64,000 nt of DNA. It comes from an uncultured Clostridia bacterium. Lineage in GTDB: Bacteria > Bacillota > Clostridia > Oscillospirales > Ruminococcaceae. Shown one piece after another: positions 1 through 7,676 of this stretch (positions are counted from its first letter, which is position 1; every line of letters begins with the position of its first letter). Where the stretch lies: the NCBI GenBank assembly GCA_947624375.1, contig CANQKD010000001.1, forward strand, positions 186,001 through 250,000, written 5' to 3'. A program made the position numbers and the translations under genes. Under the pieces are notes generated by a model that ran no database searches, was not told where the DNA came from, and saw only the letters and a program-made list of their open reading frames with translations.

Positions 1-250
1 CGAAGAGCATGGCACGGAGCGTAAGTGTGAGTGTATGGTAGTCAGCCTCTTCGCGGTGTTCATACATATATGCGACCGAATAAAGCACAGCCGTTTTAAT
101 GTTTTCGGCTTTGTCAAGGTCTGATAAGTCGTCGGTGCGCAGAATATCCATACAGAGTTTCTGCGCACTGCTTATCAGATGTTCTATCAGCTTGTCGTCG
201 TCGTAGTAGTCCACGCGGAGATAGTTCTTCATCTCTTCGACCGTTACCAT
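1..250 (-). CDS. Phage head-tail connector protein (gp6-like), 3' end outside window
   Basis: The reading frame starts at the ATG at 250 and runs off the left edge, giving the first 83 residues (MVTVEEMKNYLRVDYYDDD...). The start MKNYLRVD, the phrase LISSAQKLCMDILR and the segment with AVLYSVAYMYEHRE are typical of the gp6-like connector family (Phage_connect_1), which forms a ring under the portal that joins head to tail. A ribosome site, AAGGAGC, precedes the start. It is the most downstream visible gene of the leftward head module, just after the head fibre gene, the usual place for this family. The assignment rests on these phrases and on synteny. The C-terminus is not visible. Confidence 0.8.
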   Translation of the reverse strand, partial: MVTVEEMKNYLRVDYYDDDKLIEHLISSAQKLCMDILRTDDLSDLDKAENIKTAVLYSVAYMYEHREEADYHTLTLTLRAMLF

Positions 251-270
251 ACACCCAGCTCCTTTCTTTT

Positions 271-615
271 CTATTCAGCTTCCATAAGTCCTGCCGCCTG
301 AAGCGCGGTCAGAAGCGCATTGAACTGCGATACAAGGTCAGCTACCTCGCTTGCCTCGCTCGCAGCCTGATGTGCTATCTTCGGCACGGCAGGAACATAG
401 AGCTTGCCGCTTTCGTCAACCGCGACTTCTACAGTCTCGGCATCTTTCACTTTTGCCTTAACGCCACCGAGCGTATCTGCCGAGGCAGTAGGCAGCGTAT
501 AAGATCCGCCGCCGTCAAACCCCTCGACCTGTGCGCCTTCCTCAATGATCAGCTTGCCGCCGATATGAGTAACTTCGCCGCCCTGTTCGGTGTAGTTTTT
601 TACGTTATAACTCAT
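271..615 (-). CDS. Phage head fibre protein
   Basis: This 114-residue protein begins MSYNVKNYTEQGGEVTHIGG, has a glycine-rich turn (EGFDGGGSY) and ends in an alanine/leucine-rich helix. That matches the head fibre family of Firmicutes phages: decoration proteins on the capsid surface, usually encoded directly after the major capsid gene, as here. The middle segment ASADTLGGVKAKVKDAETV resembles the short beta-repeat common to phage fibres. It lies 13 bp downstream of the capsid gene in the same leftward operon. The function is a structural assignment by family and position, with no catalytic motif expected. Confidence 0.75.
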   Translation of the reverse strand: MSYNVKNYTEQGGEVTHIGGKLIIEEGAQVEGFDGGGSYTLPTASADTLGGVKAKVKDAETVEVAVDESGKLYVPAVPKIAHQAASEASEVADLVSQFNALLTALQAAGLMEAE

Positions 616-628
616 AGGTCAGACCCCC

Positions 629-1828
629 TTATGCGGTCTTCTGTTTGAGGACTTTTATCGCCTCGGGCAGTACAAGTTTGCCGTCAACTCTCTCAAAGGT
701 CTTGTAGCCTACCTGACCTTTAGCTGCATAGAGTTCCCAGAGAGGCTTGAATGAGCGTGTCTGTCTGTCAACTATCCAGTAGTACGAGAAGTCGCCAAAC
801 AGAACACTCGCTGCACCTGCTTCGGCTAACGGCATACTTGGTGATGTGTATACAGGTCTGCCGAGCAGCGTATCAGGCGCACCTATCTGGATAGACGGCT
901 GCCAGATGTACTGACCGTTGCCGTCCTTGATCTTACGAATAAGCTTTATTGTCGCATCATTGAGCAGCCAAACCCCATTGCGGCGGTAAGGTGATCTGAG
1001 CGAATAGAACAGATCCATCATTTCGTCGGTCTTGATATCGGTCGCGCTTGCGGCAGTAACACCTACCTCAGCGCCGCCCTCTGCGGCAAGAATACCGAGA
1101 GGTTTATGGCTGCCGTCACCCGTGAGCATTGCTTCTTCCTCGGTGCTGCCCATAGCACGGGCAGTAACGCTTGCTATATGGCTCTGAAGATCAAATGCGC
1201 TGTCGTTGAGCAGCTCTTCCGATACCTTGACGATAGTGCCCAGCTTGTGTGCGCCCAGCACTACCTGCTTGAATTTCTCATCGCTTTCGGGATAAGCTCC
1301 CTCTTCCTCGATCCACTCCGCTTTTGGTGCGCTGTCAACAACAGGTATTTTTTTGTCGCCGCTGGATCTTATGATCGTAGCGATCTTACGCACAACATTT
1401 TCTTCCTCAAGTTTTTCGATCAGCGTTCTCTCAAATTCATCGGGCACAAGATAGCCGCCCTCGGTGTCTACGTCTTCCTGCAAATCGTTAAATATCACAG
1501 GCGATTTTGAACGCATCATGTTCCAGAAGTTGGTGTGGTACTCGTCAGATGCTCTGCCGGTCTTCTTGTCCATCTTGGTTGTCGAAGGGGTGGTTGTAAG
1601 AACGTCGCCGACCTGCTTTGACATCTCTTTTTCGATAGCTTCCTGCCGCTCCAGTCTGTCTATCTCTTTTCCAAGGTCGAAGATTTCCTTTTCCATTCTT
1701 TCGTATGTGGCATCATCTTCAGCTGAGAGTATGCCGTTCTCTCCTCTGTGGGTATCGAGAAACTTTTTCGTGTCTTCCCACACTTTTGCGCGCTGCTGGC
1801 GCAGGTCTAAAATTGTCATTTTTGGCAT
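629..1828 (-). CDS. Phage major capsid protein, HK97 family
   Basis: This 399-residue protein has the HK97 layout: a charged, helical N-terminal scaffold (delta) domain of about 100 residues, then the capsid fold starting near NFWNMMRSKSP. Family phrases include DTEGGYLVPDEFERTLIEKL, a segment with VRKIATIIRSSGDKKIPV, and GDFSYYWIVDRQ near the C-terminus. In this family the delta domain guides assembly and is then removed by the head protease, which is encoded immediately upstream. AGGAGGTAATAACA precedes the ATG. The protease-capsid-fibre-connector order supports the call. Confidence 0.95.
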   Translation of the reverse strand: MPKMTILDLRQQRAKVWEDTKKFLDTHRGENGILSAEDDATYERMEKEIFDLGKEIDRLERQEAIEKEMSKQVGDVLTTTPSTTKMDKKTGRASDEYHTNFWNMMRSKSPVIFNDLQEDVDTEGGYLVPDEFERTLIEKLEEENVVRKIATIIRSSGDKKIPVVDSAPKAEWIEEEGAYPESDEKFKQVVLGAHKLGTIVKVSEELLNDSAFDLQSHIASVTARAMGSTEEEAMLTGDGSHKPLGILAAEGGAEVGVTAASATDIKTDEMMDLFYSLRSPYRRNGVWLLNDATIKLIRKIKDGNGQYIWQPSIQIGAPDTLLGRPVYTSPSMPLAEAGAASVLFGDFSYYWIVDRQTRSFKPLWELYAAKGQVGYKTFERVDGKLVLPEAIKVLKQKTA

Positions 1829-1840
1829 TGTTATTACCTC

Positions 1841-2554
1841 CTAGTTTTTTAATAAATTAAGCCGCTCCATAAGTTCATCTACGGAACGACCAAGTTTTTC
1901 GGGTGTTTTTGTCTTACATTTTGCGGCGAGCTTGTCCATTAAAGAGTTGACTACCGCCGCTTTTGAATACAGCATTGATACAGATACCGCTTCGGTGTTC
2001 TCAGCCGCTTCTTCGCGCTGTAATATGCCGTCAGCAAAGCCCAGCTCTACAGCCTTATGGGCATCCATCCACGTTTCGGCTTCCATAAGCGCCGCTATCT
2101 TTGCCCGTGAGCGTTTAGTTTTATACTCATAAGCATTGATAATGCTCTCCTTGACCTTGGCAAGCATATCTATAGCCTTTTGCATTTCGTTATGGTCACC
2201 AAAAGCTATAGTGGCAGGATTATGGATCATCATCATCGAGACAGGTGACATCATCACCTTAGTGCCTGCCATAGCTATGACAGATGCCGCCGAAGCTGCT
2301 ATGCCGTCTATCTTCACAGTCACATTATGCGGATATTCCAAAAGCATATTGTAGATCTGCGCAGCCGCTATGCAGTCACCGCCCGGCGAGTTTATCCATA
2401 CGGTAATGTCACCGCTGCCGCTCATCAGCTCTTCCTTAAAGAGCTGTGGTGTGATATCATCGTCAAACCAGCTTTCCTCGGCTATCGTTCCGTTCAGGTA
2501 CAGTGTTCTTTCCGCCGTCTCCGTCTGGTTCTTCCAGTTCCAGAACTTTTTCAT
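1841..2554 (-). CDS. Head maturation protease, ClpP-related
   Basis: This 237-residue serine protease of the ClpP/crotonase fold probably acts as the prohead protease that trims the capsid delta domain. Visible family marks are the oxyanion-loop phrase INSPGGDCIAAAQIY, the nucleophile region DGIAASAASVIAMAG (serine in SAAS), the histidine region MMMIHNPA and the downstream segment AETWMDAHKAVELGFADGI. The start at 2554 lies 92 bp inside the portal gene, but GAGGAGGTAAATTCCG directly precedes it, so the overlap is believable. Position between portal and capsid is standard for HK97-type head modules. Confidence 0.93.
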   Translation of the reverse strand: MKKFWNWKNQTETAERTLYLNGTIAEESWFDDDITPQLFKEELMSGSGDITVWINSPGGDCIAAAQIYNMLLEYPHNVTVKIDGIAASAASVIAMAGTKVMMSPVSMMMIHNPATIAFGDHNEMQKAIDMLAKVKESIINAYEYKTKRSRAKIAALMEAETWMDAHKAVELGFADGILQREEAAENTEAVSVSMLYSKAAVVNSLMDKLAAKCKTKTPEKLGRSVDELMERLNLLKN

Positions 2555-3806
2555 CGGAATTTACCTCCTCTCCGCTGTTTTTAGTATACGCCGCCCCTGC
2601 CTGTGCAAGTGGCAGCATATTGCCGTTCACAAGATACAGATCGCCGCCCTGCTCGGCAGGGATAGGATCGCGGTCTTCCAGCTCTCGGATATCGTTCGCG
2701 GAATACCAGCCGTTCTGCCGTGCTATTGCAAAACCGTTCATGCGGCTGAGATAGTCGCCCCGAAGCAGTCCGTCTAGATTAAACTTGACAAAGTACTCTT
2801 TCTTTTCCTCGTCGCTAAGTAAAGAACGTACTATAGACTGTTCCCACCTTGCTATCCACGGCGTTAGCGTGTACTTTACAAACTCAAGGCTCTGCTGCTC
2901 GATATTAGAAAAGCTCGATTTTTCCAAGTCACCGACCATGTGCGGCGGTATTCGGAATATTCGAGCTATCTCATCTATCTGGAATTTTCGCGTTTCAAGA
3001 AACTGTGCCTGTTCGGGCGCGATGCCTATAGGCGTATACTTCATGCCCTCTTCGAGTATTGCTATTTTATGCGCGTTGCCGCTGCCGCCGAAACGTGATT
3101 CCCAGCTTTCACGAACACGGTCAGGATCTTTGATCACACCGGGGTGTTCAAGCACACCGCTCGGTGCTGCACCGTTCGCAAAAAACTTCGCGCCGTATTC
3201 TTCGCAAGCGATCGCCATACCTATAGCATTCTTTGCCATAGCTATGGGGCTGTAGCCTACAAGACCGTCAAAGCCAAGACCTGGGATATGCAGCACATCT
3301 GACGGAGAGAGGCGCACCGTGCTTTTCTTGCTGATAGGCGCATCGTCAGCGCTTACCGTATATTCGTAGTACAGCTGTTTGTTTTCATCGCGGTCTACGG
3401 TCATACGGTCGGGCATCAGCGGATAAAGCCCTATAATTTCACCTTTACCGTTTCTGACTATCTGCGCATAAGCATTTCCCCACAAAAGCAGGTGTGTCAT
3501 AAGCGTTTCACGGAAGATATACGATGTCATTTCTCCGTTCGGCTCATCATGCAGCAGAAAATACAGTGGGTGGTCAGTAGCCTTTTCTCGGCGGTCATCT
3601 TTCTGCCGATACAGATGCAGCGGCAGACTTGCTATTGATTCTGACAGTATTCTCACGCAGCTGTAGACCGCAGTCATCTGCATGGCAGATCTTTCGGTCA
3701 CGCGCTTGCCCGATGTACTGTTGCCGAGAAAAAAGCGATATGCGCTGCCTGCCGTAGCGTTCTTAGGCTTATCCCTCGATCGGAACAAGCCGCTGAATAT
3801 ACTCAT
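2463..3806 (-). CDS. Phage portal protein, HK97 family
   Basis: This 447-residue portal protein forms the dodecameric DNA gate at one capsid vertex. Family phrases include VYSCVRILSESIASLPLHLY near residue 50, YGAKFFANGAAPSGVLEHPG in the middle, and the helical-stem region with RIFRIPPHMVGDLEKSSFSN. The C-terminal tail is acidic and low in complexity (LELEEPDGDGGK), and it overlaps the start of the protease gene by 92 bp. GAGGTGATACA precedes the ATG. It sits between TerL and the head protease. Confidence 0.95.
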   Translation of the reverse strand: MSIFSGLFRSRDKPKNATAGSAYRFFLGNSTSGKRVTERSAMQMTAVYSCVRILSESIASLPLHLYRQKDDRREKATDHPLYFLLHDEPNGEMTSYIFRETLMTHLLLWGNAYAQIVRNGKGEIIGLYPLMPDRMTVDRDENKQLYYEYTVSADDAPISKKSTVRLSPSDVLHIPGLGFDGLVGYSPIAMAKNAIGMAIACEEYGAKFFANGAAPSGVLEHPGVIKDPDRVRESWESRFGGSGNAHKIAILEEGMKYTPIGIAPEQAQFLETRKFQIDEIARIFRIPPHMVGDLEKSSFSNIEQQSLEFVKYTLTPWIARWEQSIVRSLLSDEEKKEYFVKFNLDGLLRGDYLSRMNGFAIARQNGWYSANDIRELEDRDPIPAEQGGDLYLVNGNMLPLAQAGAAYTKNSGEEVNSDEKVLELEEPDGDGGKNTVPERNDSRGKLV

Positions 3807-3821
3807 TGTATCACCTCATTT

Positions 3822-5423
3822 TCAAATAAACAGAATGCCTCTGCTGTCGTACACGCTTTCGGTGTTCTGGTTGCCGCAGCGTATTGCTCTGTCAAGAGCC
3901 ATTATAGCTGCTATCGCTCCGTCTATCTTTTCGGTAGACTTCGCCTTGTCGGCTTTAATGTTGCCGGCAGGGTCTTTCTTGATAAAAATGTTGTCCATGT
4001 TCCAGCGCAGAACAGGGTGTCCGCCGTGCGCTATCTTTTCTTCAAGCACAAGCTTCATCAGTTCTTTTGTCGGCGGCGACATATCCTTGAAACCCTGTCC
4101 GAACGGAACGACCGTAAAACCCATGCCCTCAAGGTTCTGCACCATTTGTACAGCGCCCCAGCGGTCAAAGGCTATTTCGCGTATATTAAACCGCTCGCCG
4201 AGTTTTTCTATAAAATGTTCTATAAAGCCGTAATGTACTACATTTCCCTCGGTGGTCATCAGATGCCCTTGCCGCTCCCACACGTCATAAGGAACGTGGT
4301 CGCGCCGCACACGCAGGTCAATGTTGTCTTCCGGTATCCAGAAGTACGGCAGCAAAACAAATTTATCGCTTTCGTCGATCGGCGGAAATACCAAGACAAA
4401 TGCTGTGATGTCGGTAGTGCTTGAAAGGTCAAGTCCGCCGTAGCAAACACACCCTTCAAGTTCTTTCTCATTCACGGCAAAGGCGCACTTGTCCCATTTT
4501 TCCATGGGCATCCACCTTACTGCCTGCTTTACCCATTGATTAAGCCGCAGCTGGCGGAAAGAGTTTTCTTCGCCGGGGTTTTGCTTAGCCGATTCACAAG
4601 CTGTTTTAACTTTATCAATGCTGACAGTAACGCCAAGTGACGGGTTAGCTTTCTTCCACACTTTCGGACTTGTCCAGTCGTCGCCGTCGTCCGCGCCATA
4701 TATCACGGGGTAGAATGTCGGGTCTATCTTTCTGCCCTCGATAATGTCTTTTGCTTTCTGGTGCTGCTCGTAACAAATACTGTGCGTATCAGTTCCGGCA
4801 GTCGTTATCAAAAAATACAAAGGCTGCATACGCGCATCGCCCGAGCCTTGTGTCATTACATCAAACAAGTTGCGATTAGGCTGCGTGTGCAGCTCGTCAA
4901 ATATAACGCCTGAAACATTCAGACCGTGCTTTGTATATGCCTCTGCCGAAAGCACTTGATAAAAACTGTTTGTCGGCGTGTAGATCATACGCTTCTGCGA
5001 CTGTCTTATCTTTATACGCCTTGACAGCGCAGGGCACATTCTCACCATGTCCGCAGCCACCTCAAACACGATGCTTGCCTGTTGGCGGTCGGCGGCGCAG
5101 CCGTACACTTCGGCGCGTTCCTCTCCATCGCCGCAGCAAAGCAAAAGAGCGACCGCCGCAGCGAGTTCGCTCTTTCCCATTTTCTTTGGTATCTCAACGT
5201 ATGCCGTGTTGAACTGCCGATAGCCGTTCGGTTTCAGAATACCGAACAGATCGCGGATTATCTGTTCCTGCCAGTCTATCAGTTCAAACGGCTTTCCCGC
5301 CCATGTGCCTTTCGTGTGGCACAGGCTCTCGATAAACGCTACGGCAAAATCCGCAGCGTCTTTGTCGTAGTAGCTGTCTGTTGCCATAAACCGGGTAGGC
5401 GTATATTTTTTCAGCTTTTTCAA
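3822..5423 (-). CDS. Terminase large subunit (TerL)
   Basis: This is the motor ATPase and nuclease that packages phage DNA. The ATPase half carries the adenine/Walker A region (DWQEQIIRDLFG, then VEIPKKMGKSELAAA) and the Walker B-like VIFDELHTQ. The nuclease half has GGLDLSSTTDITAF, a typical first metal-binding aspartate, and FDRWGAVQMVQNLEGMG. An ATG at 5465 would extend the protein into the TerS gene. I prefer the TTG at 5423 (start MKKLKKYTPTRF), because it follows the TerS stop by 4 bp and has CGGAG at proper spacing, which gives about 533 residues. The use of TTG is an inference. The neighbours are TerS and portal. Confidence 0.93.
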   Translation of the reverse strand: MKKLKKYTPTRFMATDSYYDKDAADFAVAFIESLCHTKGTWAGKPFELIDWQEQIIRDLFGILKPNGYRQFNTAYVEIPKKMGKSELAAAVALLLCCGDGEERAEVYGCAADRQQASIVFEVAADMVRMCPALSRRIKIRQSQKRMIYTPTNSFYQVLSAEAYTKHGLNVSGVIFDELHTQPNRNLFDVMTQGSGDARMQPLYFLITTAGTDTHSICYEQHQKAKDIIEGRKIDPTFYPVIYGADDGDDWTSPKVWKKANPSLGVTVSIDKVKTACESAKQNPGEENSFRQLRLNQWVKQAVRWMPMEKWDKCAFAVNEKELEGCVCYGGLDLSSTTDITAFVLVFPPIDESDKFVLLPYFWIPEDNIDLRVRRDHVPYDVWERQGHLMTTEGNVVHYGFIEHFIEKLGERFNIREIAFDRWGAVQMVQNLEGMGFTVVPFGQGFKDMSPPTKELMKLVLEEKIAHGGHPVLRWNMDNIFIKKDPAGNIKADKAKSTEKIDGAIAAIMALDRAIRCGNQNTESVYDSRGILFI

Positions 5424-5427
5424 AACA

Positions 5428-5931
5428 TCATCTCCGCGAGCGCAGCAGTTGTTCCATAGGATCATCGGTGGGAACTGTCATATCTGCGGAGCTGTTTTCA
5501 CTGACGATCTGGTAAATTTGATACCAAAGGTTATTGATTTGCTTCATGTAGTTCTGGCTCATAGTAACAACAGGCGAGGCTATCGGCGCACCTGTCGTCG
5601 GGTGCTCTGCAATAAAGCCGTTCTGCGAAATATCATGCTCGCACTGTATCCATCGTGCCACGCTCATGGCATAGTTACGCACCAACTGAGCAGGCACGAG
5701 CTGTTCACAGCCGCGCTCTTTTATCCAAGCTAGCGTGTCTTGATACACAGAAGCAGCGGTAAGTTCGGCTTCTTTCTCCTGTTTTTCGGTCATATACTCG
5801 GGCATTTCTATGCCGCTTTTCTTCTTTCTTGTAGTCGTCTTTGGCTTGACGGGCGCTTCTTTTGCTGCCGTCTTCGGCTTTCTGCCGCTGCCGACCCTCG
5901 CACCGCCTCTTGCAGTGCCGTCCTTAGCCAT
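5428..5931 (-). CDS. Terminase small subunit, P27 family
   Basis: This 167-residue protein starts MAKDGTARGGARVGSGRKPK, the hallmark basic N-terminus of P27-type small terminases, followed by a helical region (EAELTAASVYQDTLAWIKER...) and NPLWYQI-like C-terminal helices (QINNLWYQIYQIVSENS). It recognises the packaging site and recruits TerL. The gene is preceded by GAGGTGAGAAA and by the probable cos region, which suits a cos-packaging phage. The stop lies 4 bp before the likely TerL start, so the two are translationally linked. Confidence 0.9.
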   Translation of the reverse strand: MAKDGTARGGARVGSGRKPKTAAKEAPVKPKTTTRKKKSGIEMPEYMTEKQEKEAELTAASVYQDTLAWIKERGCEQLVPAQLVRNYAMSVARWIQCEHDISQNGFIAEHPTTGAPIASPVVTMSQNYMKQINNLWYQIYQIVSENSSADMTVPTDDPMEQLLRSRR

Positions 5932-5939
5932 TTTCTCAC

Positions 5940-6056
5940 CTCATTTTTTCAAGGGGGTATATACCCCGTTTGATTTCGGGATTTTTTCGCGTGATACTGG
6001 GCGCCGTTGTCCAAAAATTAACATTTTTAGAGATTTTGACCCCTCTACCCCGTTTT
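5940..6056. other. Probable cos (cohesive-end) region
   Basis: This non-coding segment lies between the HNH gene and TerS, where P27/HK97-type Firmicutes phages have cos. Read on the minus strand it contains a G-rich run followed by GGGGTCAAAATCTCTA (about 6021-6036) and then a GC-rich block, GACAACGGCGCCCAG. This layout recurs in my recollection at the cos sites of such phages. A perfect palindrome, GGGGTATATACCCC (5955-5968), lies nearer TerS and could be a TerS or HNH recognition site. The exact nick positions cannot be told from sequence alone. Confidence 0.55.
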
Positions 6057-6407
6057 TTACCTGTCGTGAAGCTCGTTGCGATGTATCTTAGTATGACAAG
6101 ACTTGCATAAGCTCATCAGGTTGTTGCGGTCATGTGTGCCGCCCTGTGATACAGGCTTGATGTGATGTACCTCTTCTACCGGCGTGATCCGTCCCTCTTT
6201 GAGGCACAACTCACAGTATGGGTGTGCTCTCACATGGCGGTCGCGTATGCGCTTCCATACTCTTCCGTACTTCTTGTTGACATCTGGTGCACGCTCGTAC
6301 TTGTCGTACTGCTCACGCATAGGCTTCTCATGTTCCTCGCAGTACTGCCCGTCACAAAGGTTAGGGCAGCCGGGGTAAGCGCACGGTCGCTTAGGCTTTC
6401 GGGGCAT
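6057..6407 (-). CDS. HNH endonuclease
   Basis: This 116-residue HNH nuclease has two zinc-binding cysteine pairs at the N-terminus (CAYPGCPNLCDGQYCEEH) and the catalytic core CELCLKEGR...VEEVHHIKPVSQGG...NNLMSLCKSCHTKIH. In siphophages an HNH protein next to the terminase genes is needed, with TerS and TerL, for specific cos cleavage. That is established for HK97 and for Staphylococcus aureus phages. Here it is the gene immediately before the cos region and TerS. GGAGATGATACA precedes the ATG. Confidence 0.93.
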   Translation of the reverse strand: MPRKPKRPCAYPGCPNLCDGQYCEEHEKPMREQYDKYERAPDVNKKYGRVWKRIRDRHVRAHPYCELCLKEGRITPVEEVHHIKPVSQGGTHDRNNLMSLCKSCHTKIHRNELHDR

Positions 6408-6425
6408 TGTATCATCTCCGTAAAT

Positions 6426-6454
6426 AAGCCCGTCAGAATATAACTGTCGGGCTT
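6426..6454. other. Stem-loop upstream of the HNH gene
   Basis: The sequence has arms AAGCCCG and CGGGCTT, extended by CAG/CTG after a one-base mismatch, with a 7-base AT-rich loop. There is no T-run on either side, so it is not a clear terminator. It lies in the leader of the leftward packaging operon and may be a processing or attenuation hairpin, or an operator. Confidence 0.45.
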
Positions 6455-6471
6455 GAATTATATCAAATATC

Positions 6472-6516
6472 CTATGATAACATTATATCATAGCATTTCG
6501 GGACAAACGGGACAAA
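6472..6516 (-). promoter_or_regulatory. Candidate late promoter with operator-like repeats
   Basis: Reading leftward, an extended -10 (TGATATAAT, with the TATAAT at 6482-6487) is embedded in a perfect dyad, CTATGATA-N6-TATCATAG (6472-6493). Two direct copies of TTTGTCCC (complement of 6500-6507 and 6509-6516) lie at the -35 position, where no good -35 hexamer is found. A weak -35 replaced by repeats is the usual arrangement for an activator-dependent phage late promoter. The likely activator gene is at 7245-7676. This is inferred. Confidence 0.45.
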
Positions 6517-6548
6517 ATAAAAAATTCTTAAAAATTTTCAAAAAACTC

Positions 6549-6577
6549 TTGACAAATGCGCATTAAAGGCGTATAAT
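6549..6577 (+). promoter_or_regulatory. Promoter of the hicAB cassette
   Basis: A perfect sigma-A promoter: TTGACA (6549-6554), 17-bp spacer, TATAAT (6572-6577). It faces right and lies 18 bp before the GTG of hicA. It makes the toxin-antitoxin pair independent of the leftward phage operons. Confidence 0.85.
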
Positions 6578-6594
6578 ATATATGTAAGGAAGAG

Positions 6595-6777
6595 GTGAGG
6601 ACAACGAAAAGAACAGACTTAATAAGACTGCTTGAAAAGAACGGTTGGTACTTAAAAAGAAACGGTGGTGGACATGATATTTATACAAACGGTATCGAAA
6701 GCGAAACGATACCAAGGCACAAGGAAATAAAAGAAAATCTTGCAAAGGCAATAATAAAAAGGCGAGGGCTGAAATAA
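6595..6777 (+). CDS. hicA: HicA-family toxin (mRNA interferase)
   Basis: This 60-residue protein of the YcfA/HicA double-stranded-RNA-binding fold has the core LIRLLEKNGWYLKRNGGGHD, which contains the catalytic histidine (GGGHD), then IYTNG and a basic tail with HKEIKENLAKAIIKRRGLK. HicA toxins cleave mRNA and are neutralised by HicB. The start is a GTG at 6595 with AAGGAAG upstream, and no later standard start would keep the fold. It is followed after 54 bp by the HicB-like gene on the same strand, both from the consensus promoter at 6549. As a plus-strand insert between minus-strand phage genes it is a typical moron. Confidence 0.9.
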   Translation: MRTTKRTDLIRLLEKNGWYLKRNGGGHDIYTNGIESETIPRHKEIKENLAKAIIKRRGLK

Positions 6778-6831
6778 GCCCTGCTGCCTGCCCTTGCATA
6801 AAATATTAAAACTTAATCAGGAGGCTTTATT

Positions 6832-7230
6832 ATGAAAAATTCATATCCGATAATCTTAACAAAAGAGGACGTAGGTTATTCCGTTTATATTCCGGACTTC
6901 GACATCGGCACACAAGGCGACGATTTGACCGAGGCTATCGAAATGGCAAGAGATGCTATAGGCATAATGGGTGTTGATATGGAAGATGACGGAAAAACGA
7001 TACCTGTGGCAACTAACGTTAATGATATAATACACAATACAGAGCAAATTGTTTCGCTTGTTGACGTTGACTTTGTGGAATATCGCCGCAAAAACGAAAT
7101 GAAAGTTGTGAAGAAAAACTGTACTCTGCCCAGCTGGCTTTGCTACGAGGCAGAAAAAGCGAATATCAACTTTTCACAGGCTTTGCAAGCTGCTCTGAAA
7201 AGAGAGTTAAAAATTACCGACCAAAAATAA
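6832..7230 (+). CDS. hicB: HicB-like antitoxin
   Basis: This 132-residue protein has the N-terminal HicB partial RNase H-like fold: YPIILTKEDVGYSVYIPDFD, then GTQGDDLTEAIEMARDAIG. The C-terminus (CTLPSWLCYEAEKANINFSQ...LQAALKREL) looks like a ribbon-helix-helix DNA-binding segment. It should bind and block HicA and repress the shared promoter. CAGGAGGC precedes the ATG. The gene ends at a strong hairpin terminator. The gene order toxin-antitoxin is normal for hicAB. Confidence 0.88.
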   Translation: MKNSYPIILTKEDVGYSVYIPDFDIGTQGDDLTEAIEMARDAIGIMGVDMEDDGKTIPVATNVNDIIHNTEQIVSLVDVDFVEYRRKNEMKVVKKNCTLPSWLCYEAEKANINFSQALQAALKRELKITDQK

Positions 7231-7239
7231 AGCAGTCTG

Positions 7240-7275
7240 CTCCCTCACTTTGAAGAGTGAGGGAGTTGCTTTTTC
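7240..7275 (+). terminator. Terminator of hicAB
   Basis: A perfect 10-bp stem, CTCCCTCACT / AGTGAGGGAG, with a six-base loop is followed by TTGCTTTTTC. It overlaps the last codons of the convergent gene at 7245-7676, so both strands are compressed here. Confidence 0.85.
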
Positions 7276-7676
7276 TCCGCGCTCAAATATCTGTAGCACA
7301 CTTTCTTCACGCCGTCAGCCGTGTTCTTGCCGCCGAGCCTTATAGAGACCGTGACCCATGACAGACCGTTTATAAAGCGATATGTAAATATCTGCCGTAT
7401 ATAGCTGTCGGGTATCTCAGCTATATATCGCTCTAAACGTGCACGCTCGTATATGCACTGTTCTCGCTTGGCGGCTATAACAGCTTCCAGCTCCACAATG
7501 GCGGCAGTGTACCGTTCCACCCTGCTGACTGTGTTCTGCGTGCGTGGTGTACCGTCAGAGCTTGCCGATGCAGGACTTTGCGCTTTTGCCCGTAATGCTT
7601 CAAGCCGCTGCTTGTCCATTTCTATCTCTTTTCGCAGGTAGTAAAGCTGAGATAACTCTTTCAGTGTCACGTTCAT
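7245..7676 (-). CDS. Probable phage late transcription regulator (sigma-like HTH)
   Basis: This 143-residue protein has an N-terminal coiled region (LSQLYYLRKEIEMDKQRLEA) and a C-terminal helix-turn-helix resembling sigma region 4: SYIRQIFTYRFINGLSWVTV, then SIRLGGKNTADGVKKVCYRYL. This layout matches the RinA/ArpU/DUF1492-type proteins that switch on late genes in Firmicutes siphophages, and they are commonly encoded just before the packaging genes, as here. Its ATG overlaps the upstream stop (ATGA). A GTG at 7670 has better spacing from AAGGAG and is an alternative start. Activator function is inferred from fold and place. Confidence 0.65.
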   Translation of the reverse strand: MNVTLKELSQLYYLRKEIEMDKQRLEALRAKAQSPASASSDGTPRTQNTVSRVERYTAAIVELEAVIAAKREQCIYERARLERYIAEIPDSYIRQIFTYRFINGLSWVTVSIRLGGKNTADGVKKVCYRYLSAEKKQLPHSSK

